Assembly (NCBI GenBank): GCA_003506635.1
Contig: DNZB01000055.1
Location: 712-7,236 of the forward strand
Direction: 5' to 3'
DNA: 6,525 nt
Source: Parvularcula sp.
GTDB taxonomy: Bacteria; Pseudomonadota; Alphaproteobacteria; Caulobacterales; Parvularculaceae
Positions 1-4,583 of the stretch are shown piece after piece. A model generated the notes under the pieces. It had not been told where the DNA came from. It saw only the letters and a list, made by a program, of their open reading frames with translations, and did not search any database. Each line of letters opens with the position of its first letter. Position 1 is the stretch's first letter. The translations under genes were made by a program, and so were the position numbers.

Positions 1-11
1 TTCTCCGCCAT
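1..11 (-). CDS. Possible start of a further operon gene, cut by the left edge
   Basis: On the minus strand the moaB stop TGA is followed directly by an ATG at 11-9, giving Met-Ala-Glu before the window ends. A GGAG sits six bases upstream of this ATG, inside the last codons of moaB, which is good Shine-Dalgarno spacing. This looks like a tightly coupled next gene of the moa operon. Only three codons are visible, so the product is unknown and a chance ATG cannot be excluded. Confidence 0.35.
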
Positions 12-542
12 TCACCGCTCCATCAGACGCGGCATCAGCTCGACGAAATTGCATGGGCGATAGCGGCTGTCGAGCTGGTGTCGCAAAATGCCGTCCCACG
101 CGTCCTTGCAGGCGCCCGGCGAACCGGGAAGCAATAAGACAAACGTGCCCCTGACGAGCCCAGCGCAAGCGCGCGATTGCAAGGTCGAGAGGCCGACGCT
201 TTGAAAGCTGATCTGGTGAAAGATGACGGCAAAGCCTTCGATTTCCTTCTCGAACAGCGGCTTTAGCGCCTCGACGGTGACGTCGCGGCCGGTAAGGCCG
301 GTGCCGCCGGTCGAGATGACGACATCAACGCCTTGATCGGCGATCCACCGTTCAACTTCGGCGCGGATCGCCGCCTTGTCGTCGCGCACGAGCGCGCGCG
401 CCGCGACGACATGGCCGTCCGCCTCAATGCGCCTTTGCAGCGTATCGCCGGACGTATCGGTCTCGCGCGTGCGGGTGTCTGATACGGTGAGGACCGCAAT
501 GCGCACCGGACGGAAGGGAAGGTCTTCGTTAATGCCGAACAT
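12..542 (-). CDS. moaB: MoaB/MogA-type molybdenum cofactor biosynthesis protein
   Basis: Cytoplasmic protein of the MoaB/MogA family, which binds molybdopterin (MPT). In the pathway MogA-type enzymes adenylylate MPT before metal insertion by MoeA, and in organisms lacking MogA a MoaB homologue is thought to take this role. The 176-residue length fits MoaB. Visible signatures: an N-terminal strand with VSDTRT (20-25), the MPT-binding loop STGGTGLTGRDVT (77-89), a central helix/strand region with FAVIFHQISF (104-113), and LPGSPGA (138-144). Two adjacent ATG codons exist, at 545 and 542. The AAGGAG overlapping the moaE stop lies only 2 bases from the first but 5 from the second, so I chose 542; starting at 545 adds one Met. 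It is the last complete gene of the minus-strand moa operon, 6 to 9 bases after moaE. Family assignment is firm; the MoaB versus MogA role is inferred from length and motifs. Confidence 0.93.
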   Translation of the reverse strand: MFGINEDLPFRPVRIAVLTVSDTRTRETDTSGDTLQRRIEADGHVVAARALVRDDKAAIRAEVERWIADQGVDVVISTGGTGLTGRDVTVEALKPLFEKEIEGFAVIFHQISFQSVGLSTLQSRACAGLVRGTFVLLLPGSPGACKDAWDGILRHQLDSRYRPCNFVELMPRLMER

Positions 543-551
543 CATGGCTCC

Positions 552-1007
552 TTAGGTGTGCGCTCGCCATCGGGCGAGGTCGCGGCGGTCCTCACTGCGC
601 GGCTCGATCCAGCGCGCGCCGCGACCGTCAATTTCGCGTTTCCAGAACGGCGCCGCCGATTTGAGGTAATCCATCACGAAGTCGGCGGCCTCAAAAGCCG
701 CGCGCCGATGCGCCGCCGCCGCTCCGACAAAGACGATGGCCTCGCCGGGGAAGAGGTCCCCGACACGGTGCCGGATAACAAGCGCTTCAAGCGGCCAGCG
801 TTCGCAGGCGCTCGCTGCGAACGCCGAAATTTCCTTCTCGGTCAGTCCGGGGCAATGTTCGAGGACAAGCCGCAGCGACGCATCGCCGTCGCTTCGCACC
901 TGACCGGTGAAGGTGACGACCGCCCCGGCGCCGGTGCGGCGAAGCCGCCGGGCTTCTTCTTCCGGATCGAACGGCGCTCCAAGAACGAGAATGTCGGGCG
1001 TGGTCAT
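552..1007 (-). CDS. moaE: Molybdopterin synthase catalytic (large) subunit MoaE
   Basis: Large subunit of the MoaD2-MoaE2 molybdopterin synthase, which moves sulfur from the MoaD C-terminal thiocarboxylate onto precursor Z (cPMP) to form the MPT dithiolene. Its 151 residues match the family. The sequence shows GAVVTFTGQVRSD (28-40), LEHCPGLTEKEI (49-60), HRVGDLFPGE (80-89), the HR pair at 100-101 (AHRRAAF), and DYLKSAAPFWKRE (113-125). Lys116 and Lys123 correspond to the catalytic lysines 119 and 126 of the E. coli enzyme; Arg38, His100 and Arg101 are also conserved. The family motif LEHYPGMTE carries Cys instead of Tyr at position 52 here. The gene starts 3 bases after the moaD stop with no clear Shine-Dalgarno, which suggests translational coupling to moaD. 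Identification is very secure. Confidence 0.96.
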   Translation of the reverse strand: MTTPDILVLGAPFDPEEEARRLRRTGAGAVVTFTGQVRSDGDASLRLVLEHCPGLTEKEISAFAASACERWPLEALVIRHRVGDLFPGEAIVFVGAAAAHRRAAFEAADFVMDYLKSAAPFWKREIDGRGARWIEPRSEDRRDLARWRAHT

Positions 1008-1010
1008 GAC

Positions 1011-1271
1011 TCAGCCGCCGCTGAAGGGCGGCAAGAATGCGATCTCCGCCGCTTGTCTTATGTCCGCGTCGCGCGGGATGATCGTTTCGCCCGCCGCGAC
1101 TTTCACTGACGGACGAGCAAGCGCCTCGCCAAGCGCACCGTCGCCACCCGCGATCCAGGCGACAAGTTCATCCGCTGTCTGAACATGCTCGGGAAGCGCG
1201 ACCTGGCGCTCCGCACCGCCCGCCGCTTCGCGCAGGCGGCCATAGAAACGAAGGCGGACGGCGCGCGCCAT
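1011..1271 (-). CDS. moaD: Molybdopterin synthase sulfur-carrier (small) subunit MoaD
   Basis: Ubiquitin-fold sulfur carrier. Its C-terminal Gly-Gly is adenylylated by MoeB and thiocarboxylated, then inserted into the MoaE active site to deliver sulfur to cPMP. At 86 residues it is of normal size. It begins with a typical beta-grasp strand (VRLRFYGRLREAAG, 5-18) and ends AEIAFLPPFSGG, with the diagnostic GG as residues 85-86. The AGETI..DADI...EIAFLPP pattern is the usual MoaD C-terminal half. The start at 1271 is supported by GGAGG at 1285-1281, nine bases upstream, which itself lies over the two terminal glycine codons of moaA. The gene lies 5 bases after moaA and 3 before moaE, so the MPT synthase subunits are probably made together. 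MoeB, the activating enzyme, is not in the window. Confidence 0.95.
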   Translation of the reverse strand: MARAVRLRFYGRLREAAGGAERQVALPEHVQTADELVAWIAGGDGALGEALARPSVKVAAGETIIPRDADIRQAAEIAFLPPFSGG

Positions 1272-1276
1272 CGCTC

Positions 1277-2317
1277 TCAGCCTCCGGTCGCCGACATGGT
1301 GCGCGCGACAGACGGCGCGGCGCAGCGCCGGTCGATGCGGAACTCGTGACCTTTCGGCTTACGGCCGATCGCTTCGTCGATCGCGGCGTCGATCGCCGCA
1401 TCGTCCGCGCCTTCGCGCATCAGCGTACGAAAGTCCGCCGCGTCATTCTGGCCAAGGCACATATAAAGCCGTCCGGTGCAGGTGAGCCGTACCCGGTTGC
1501 AGCCGCCGCAGAAATTCTGCGTCAAGGGCGTGATGAAGCCGAGCCTGCCGCCGGTTTCGCGAACGCGCACATAGCGCGAAGGCCCGCCCGTGCGAAAGGC
1601 GATCGGCTCCAGCGTCCAGCGCTGCGCCAATTCATCGCGCACCGCCGACAAGGGGAGATAATGATCTATCCGGTCCTCATCGACATCGCCGAGCGGCATC
1701 ACCTCGATCAGTGAGACGTCATGGCCGCGCCCATGCGCGAAGGCGATGATCTCCGGAATCTCGCGCTCATTGACGCCCTTGAGCGCGACGACGTTGATCT
1801 TGATGAAAAGGCCTGCGGCGGCGGCGGCTTCAATGCCGCGCATCACGTCCGGAAGAAGCGGTCGGCGCGTCAGCCGCTCAAAGACGTTGGGGTCAAGCGT
1901 GTCGAGCGAGACATTGATGCGTTTGACCCCGGCGGACGCGATCGCCGCCGCATGGTCCTCAAGCTGCGTCGCATTCGTCGTCAGCGTCAGTTCGTCGAGC
2001 CGGCCGGCCTTTACTTCATGCCCGAGCGCCGCGATCAATACACCGACGCCCTTGCGCACCAGCGGCTCGCCGCCGGTGATGCGCACCTTGCGGACGCCGC
2101 GCCGGATGAACGCCCCGGTGAGCCGCGCCAACTCCTCAATGGTCAAGAGATCGCGGCGCGGCAGAAAGGACATGCGTTCCGGCATGCAATAGGCGCAGCG
2201 CAGATCGCAGCGATCCGTGACCGACACCCGCAAATAGCTGACCGTTCGCCCATAGGGATCGATCAGCGGGCGATGCAACGCCGCTTCTCGGCTAGGATAC
2301 AGGATCAAGGAAGACAT
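1277..2317 (-). CDS. moaA: GTP 3',8-cyclase MoaA (radical SAM)
   Basis: Radical SAM enzyme catalysing the first Moco step, conversion of GTP to 3',8-cyclo-7,8-dihydro-GTP, which MoaC then turns into cPMP. With the start at 2317 the protein has 346 residues, close to family size. Both [4Fe-4S] sites are complete: the SAM cluster Cys37-x3-Cys41-x2-Cys44 (VTDRCDLRCAYCMPE) and the C-terminal GTP-binding cluster Cys270, Cys273, Cys287 (CxxC-x13-C). Also present are TGGEP (81-85), the RVRLT arginines 275 and 277, and a terminal Gly-Gly (TMSATGG) known to be needed for catalysis. An in-frame ATG at 2407 would give 376 residues but would overlap the upstream permease by 79 bases and add a non-family N-terminus, so I rejected it. 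The start is 11 bases after the permease stop; an AGG about 10 bases upstream is a weak ribosome site. moaC is not in the window and must be supplied elsewhere. Confidence 0.97.
   Translation of the reverse strand: MSSLILYPSREAALHRPLIDPYGRTVSYLRVSVTDRCDLRCAYCMPERMSFLPRRDLLTIEELARLTGAFIRRGVRKVRITGGEPLVRKGVGVLIAALGHEVKAGRLDELTLTTNATQLEDHAAAIASAGVKRINVSLDTLDPNVFERLTRRPLLPDVMRGIEAAAAAGLFIKINVVALKGVNEREIPEIIAFAHGRGHDVSLIEVMPLGDVDEDRIDHYLPLSAVRDELAQRWTLEPIAFRTGGPSRYVRVRETGGRLGFITPLTQNFCGGCNRVRLTCTGRLYMCLGQNDAADFRTLMREGADDAAIDAAIDEAIGRKPKGHEFRIDRRCAAPSVARTMSATGG
1281..1285 (-). promoter_or_regulatory. Ribosome binding site of moaD inside the moaA Gly-Gly codons
   Basis: The minus strand reads GGAGG nine bases before the moaD ATG. 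The same bases belong to the GGA GGC codons for the C-terminal Gly-Gly of MoaA, so one short stretch serves both a functional protein tail and initiation of the next gene. Confidence 0.6.
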
Positions 2318-2328
2318 AGACCGGGCGC

Positions 2329-3084
2329 CTAAGAAGAACTCCAGAACTGTAACAGCAACCGTGCGGCCGCATAAAGGACGACGACGCCCGTGATGCGGCG
2401 CAACCATGCATCAGGCATTCCGGCGGCGCCAAGCCGCGACCCGATCTGACCCCCGACTAGGACCCCCGCCAGCAACGGCCAGTAGCTCGCGGCGAGCGCC
2501 GCCATATTTGTTTCGGCCAGTTTTGTCGCTTGCCCGGCAAGACCGGAAAGCGAATTGACAAGAATGAAAAGGCTCGCAGCGCCCGCGATTTGACGCGGCG
2601 GGCCCCAGCGAAGCCAATGAAGCAGCGGCGCCAGAATAATGCCCCCGCCGACGCCCGTGACGCCGGCGAGAAGCCCAAGGCTCGCGCCTCCGGCGAAGGT
2701 GGACGCCCGACCGGGGCGGTGCGGCGGCGGCGGCGTCGATGGCGCACGTCGCAAGATCAGCTGCGCGCCAGCGATCACAAGCGCCGAACCCAGGATCGCG
2801 AGGAATGCGCGCTCCGGGATATGCAGCATTCCGCCGATGAACGCCGCCGGCGCTGAGGCGATGATCCAGGGGGCGATCCGCCGCCATGGAATGAGACGGC
2901 GCGATCCGAAATGGACGACGCCGCCCGCGACAACCACGATGTTGCAGGCGAGCGCGATCGCCGGGAGAATGCGGTAGTCGACATCGGAGAGAACCAGCAG
3001 CGCATTATAGGTTGAGCCGCCGCCGAATCCGACAGAGGCGTAGACAAGCGCGACGAGCAGAAAGGCGAAGACGAGCGCAGCCAT
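2329..3084 (-). CDS. TauE/SafE family membrane permease (probable anion or sulfite exporter)
   Basis: Integral membrane protein of 251 residues, typical for the TauE/SafE (DUF81) family, whose characterised members export sulfite, sulfoacetate or related sulfur anions. The two-fold internal repeat is visible: GFGGGS at 19-24 in the first half and GVGGGI at 144-149 in the second, each following a hydrophobic helix. Hydrophobic stretches near 2-18, 38-58, 70-87, 93-112, 132-152, 165-185, 199-218 and 229-247 suggest about eight membrane spans, with a polar, proline-rich linker at 113-128. It is the first gene of the moa operon, 11 bases before moaA, and its start codon lies 15 bases from that of the divergent mobA. 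No clear Shine-Dalgarno precedes it. Family assignment is strong. The substrate cannot be read from the sequence; a role in sulfur-anion disposal linked to Moco or a sulfite-handling molybdoenzyme is only inferred from position. Confidence 0.88.
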   Translation of the reverse strand: MAALVFAFLLVALVYASVGFGGGSTYNALLVLSDVDYRILPAIALACNIVVVAGGVVHFGSRRLIPWRRIAPWIIASAPAAFIGGMLHIPERAFLAILGSALVIAGAQLILRRAPSTPPPPHRPGRASTFAGGASLGLLAGVTGVGGGIILAPLLHWLRWGPPRQIAGAASLFILVNSLSGLAGQATKLAETNMAALAASYWPLLAGVLVGGQIGSRLGAAGMPDAWLRRITGVVVLYAAARLLLQFWSSS

Positions 3085-3099
3085 GGATCGAACATTCGG

Positions 3100-3681
3100 A
3101 TGAATAGGCTCCCTATCGCCGTTGTCCTCGCCGGCGGCAAGTCTATCCGCATGGGGCGCGACAAGGCGCTTTGCGAAATGGACGGCGTTCGCCTCATTGA
3201 TCGCGCCGTCGCGGCCTTACGGCCGCAGACAGGCCGCATCCTGATTTCGGGGCCGCATGATTATGGAACGGGCCTTGAATGCGTTCCGGACGAACAGCGC
3301 GGCGCCGGCGCGCCCTGCGGGGGGCCATCCGCCGGCATATTCGCCGTCGCGCGCCGTCTTGCGGGCGAAGCAACAGGCTTTCTGACGGTTCCGGTCGATG
3401 CGCCCTTTGCGCCGCGCGATCTCGCCGCGCGCCTTTGCGGCCCTCGTTCAGCGGTCGCCAGCGCTGGCGGGCGTCTGCACCCGACCTTCGCCTGGTGGCT
3501 CATCGCCGATATTGAGCGCGCGGCGCGCGATCTCGAAGGCGGCGGGAATGTTTCGCTGCGGGCGCTCGCCGAAGCGACGAAGGCGCGCGTTGTTCCGTGG
3601 GCGGATGAAACGGCGTTTCATAACGTCAACACCGCCGATGATCTCATGGCGGCGCGCGAAAAAGGGCTTGGGGGATGCTGA
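3100..3681 (+). CDS. mobA: Molybdenum cofactor guanylyltransferase MobA
   Basis: Cytoplasmic nucleotidyltransferase that joins GMP from GTP to Mo-MPT, giving the guanine dinucleotide cofactor used by DMSO reductase-family enzymes such as periplasmic nitrate reductase and formate dehydrogenase. The 193 residues match MobA. The N-terminal Rossmann-like signature LAGGKSIRMGRDKA (10-23) is complete, with Lys22 as the expected nucleotide-contacting lysine. Then come GGPSAGI (74-80), the metal-binding aspartate motif VPVDAPF (97-103, Asp100), HPTFAWW (127-133) and the MPT-binding FHNVNTADDL (173-182). The related CTP-dependent MocA differs in the N-terminal signature, so MobA is preferred. The ATG at 3100 puts the first strand at the usual distance. 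No strong ribosome site is seen. The stop overlaps nnrU by 7 bases, so the two are likely one transcript. Confidence 0.94.
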   Translation: MNRLPIAVVLAGGKSIRMGRDKALCEMDGVRLIDRAVAALRPQTGRILISGPHDYGTGLECVPDEQRGAGAPCGGPSAGIFAVARRLAGEATGFLTVPVDAPFAPRDLAARLCGPRSAVASAGGRLHPTFAWWLIADIERAARDLEGGGNVSLRALAEATKARVVPWADETAFHNVNTADDLMAAREKGLGGC

Positions 3682-4418
3682 CGCTCGGCGGCGCGGCCGC
3701 GCTCTTCCTCCTCGCACATCTCCTTCCCGCCGCGCCCGGCGTTCGGCCGCGCCTCGTCGCCCTTCTCGGCGAACGCTTTTATCTCGCCGCCTACTCGGCG
3801 CTTTCGCTGGCGCTTCTTCTCTTTGTCGCCGTCGCCGCGATCCGCGCGCCGGCGATCTTGCTCTGGACGGCACCGGCATGGACGCATGTCGTCCCGCTCG
3901 CCGTCATGCCGTTTGCGTTTATGTTGATCGGCGCAGGGCTCGCCGCGCCCAATCCGCTCTCGGTCAGTCTGTCGACCGCGACGTTCAATCCTCAAGCGCC
4001 GGGCGTTGCAGGCGTCCTGCGCCATCCCGTGCTTTGGGGCTTCGGGCTCTGGTCGGCGGCGCATATTCCGCCGAACGGCGTTCTCGGCCAGGCGTTTTTC
4101 TTCGCCGTCATGACAGCGTTCGCCGTCGCGGGCGGGCGCCGGCTTGACCGCAAGCGCCGCCTGACGCTGGGGCCGGAGGCGTGGGCGGCGATCGACAAGG
4201 CGCGCCGCGCGTCATCTCCGCGCTGCCTATTTGAGAAACGAACACTGCTCGGCGCCGCGATCGGCTTCTTCCTTTACGCCGGCTTTCTCGCATACTGGCA
4301 CGAACTTCTGTTCGGCGTCGATCCGATGCAAATAGGATCCGGCGGGCAGCCCGCCGCGCCACCTGCCCACGCATCTGCGTTGACGGCCCGTTTCGCGGTC
4401 CGGACGCCTTTTTTTTGA
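3675..4418 (+). CDS. nnrU: NnrU family membrane protein
   Basis: Polytopic inner-membrane protein of the NnrU family, named for a gene needed for nitrite and nitric oxide reduction in Rhodobacter; its biochemical role is unsettled. Family marks include the RHPVLWGFGLWSAAHIPPNG segment (117-136), where RHP.LWGF.LW..AH...NG is the most conserved part, and TFNPQAPGV (103-111). Hydrophobic spans are visible near 3-20, 36-57, 71-91, 117-132, 138-154 and 190-208. The ATG at 3675 overlaps the mobA stop (ATGCTGA) and follows a G-rich stretch able to bind the ribosome. The family usually ends soon after a motif like HELLFGVDP (209-217). Here 30 more residues rich in Gly, Pro and Ala follow to Pro-Phe-Phe, encoded over a hairpin and an eight-T run, so this tail may come from loss of the original stop. 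Family call is firm; physiological role is inferred. Confidence 0.87.
   Translation: MLTLGGAAALFLLAHLLPAAPGVRPRLVALLGERFYLAAYSALSLALLLFVAVAAIRAPAILLWTAPAWTHVVPLAVMPFAFMLIGAGLAAPNPLSVSLSTATFNPQAPGVAGVLRHPVLWGFGLWSAAHIPPNGVLGQAFFFAVMTAFAVAGGRRLDRKRRLTLGPEAWAAIDKARRASSPRCLFEKRTLLGAAIGFFLYAGFLAYWHELLFGVDPMQIGSGGQPAAPPAHASALTARFAVRTPFF
4341..4355. repeat. Short perfect inverted repeat (GGCGGGC-A-GCCCGCC)
   Basis: A 15-base palindrome with a single central A. It lies just downstream of the place where a one-base change would give nnrU a TAG stop. As RNA it could form a five-base-pair GC stem with a five-base loop. It has no adjacent T-run, so alone it is not an intrinsic terminator. Confidence 0.45.
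4385..4416 (+). terminator. Candidate rho-independent terminator overlapping the nnrU stop
   Basis: GGCCCG at 4385-4390 can pair with CGG at 4401-4403 and GCC at 4406-4408 (two-base AC bulge, ten-base loop), and eight T follow at once at 4409-4416. The last T is the first base of the nnrU TGA stop. Position at the convergent end of mobA-nnrU fits a terminator. The bulged stem is weak, so efficiency is uncertain; the long T-run is the best part of the evidence. Confidence 0.4.
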
Positions 4419-4478
4419 TCAGCGAGTTCCAGATCAGGAGTGACCGCCGACTCAGAATCCAACCAAAAATTTCATGAT

Positions 4479-4496
4479 CGCCAACTGCAATTGGCG
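4479..4496. repeat. Hairpin in the convergent intergenic gap
   Basis: CGCCAA at 4479-4484 and TTGGCG at 4491-4496 form a perfect six-base stem with a six-base loop, in the 165-base gap between the converging nnrU and SWIM genes. Read on the minus strand, ATCATGAAATTTTTGG follows, so a T5 lies about ten bases beyond the stem. That is too far for a canonical terminator, but the hairpin may help end the SWIM transcript. Confidence 0.3.
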
Positions 4497-4583
4497 CCTT
4501 TCTGCGCTCCGCGCTCAACACCTTGCAGCCGCATCGCGACGTCGCCGAATCCCATGCCGGGAAGCTTGAACGTCCGCGCGTGA

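Noticed and set aside
558..1109. Plus-strand open frame of 183 codons opposite moaE/moaD
   Set aside because: Antisense shadow in GC-rich DNA; the opposite strand encodes clear MoaE and MoaD with all motifs.
1721..2332. Plus-strand open frame of 203 codons opposite moaA
   Set aside because: Shadow of moaA; Arg/Ala/Asp-rich, no recognisable motif, no ribosome site.
1277..2407. Longer MoaA starting at 2407
   Set aside because: It would overlap the permease gene by 79 bases and add 30 residues unlike MoaA N-termini; the start at 2317 fits family length and operon spacing.
3085..3099. Moco riboswitch or classical leader upstream of the moa operon
   Set aside because: Only 15 bases separate the divergent start codons, and no Moco-aptamer-like structure could fit there.
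3398..4147. Plus-strand 249-codon frame across mobA and nnrU
   Set aside because: Arginine-rich out-of-frame shadow; mobA and nnrU in the other frames carry family motifs.
4396..4408. GTCCGGAC palindrome as the terminator stem
   Set aside because: A palindrome without a loop cannot fold well by itself; the alternative pairing with the GGCCCG at 4385 is more plausible.
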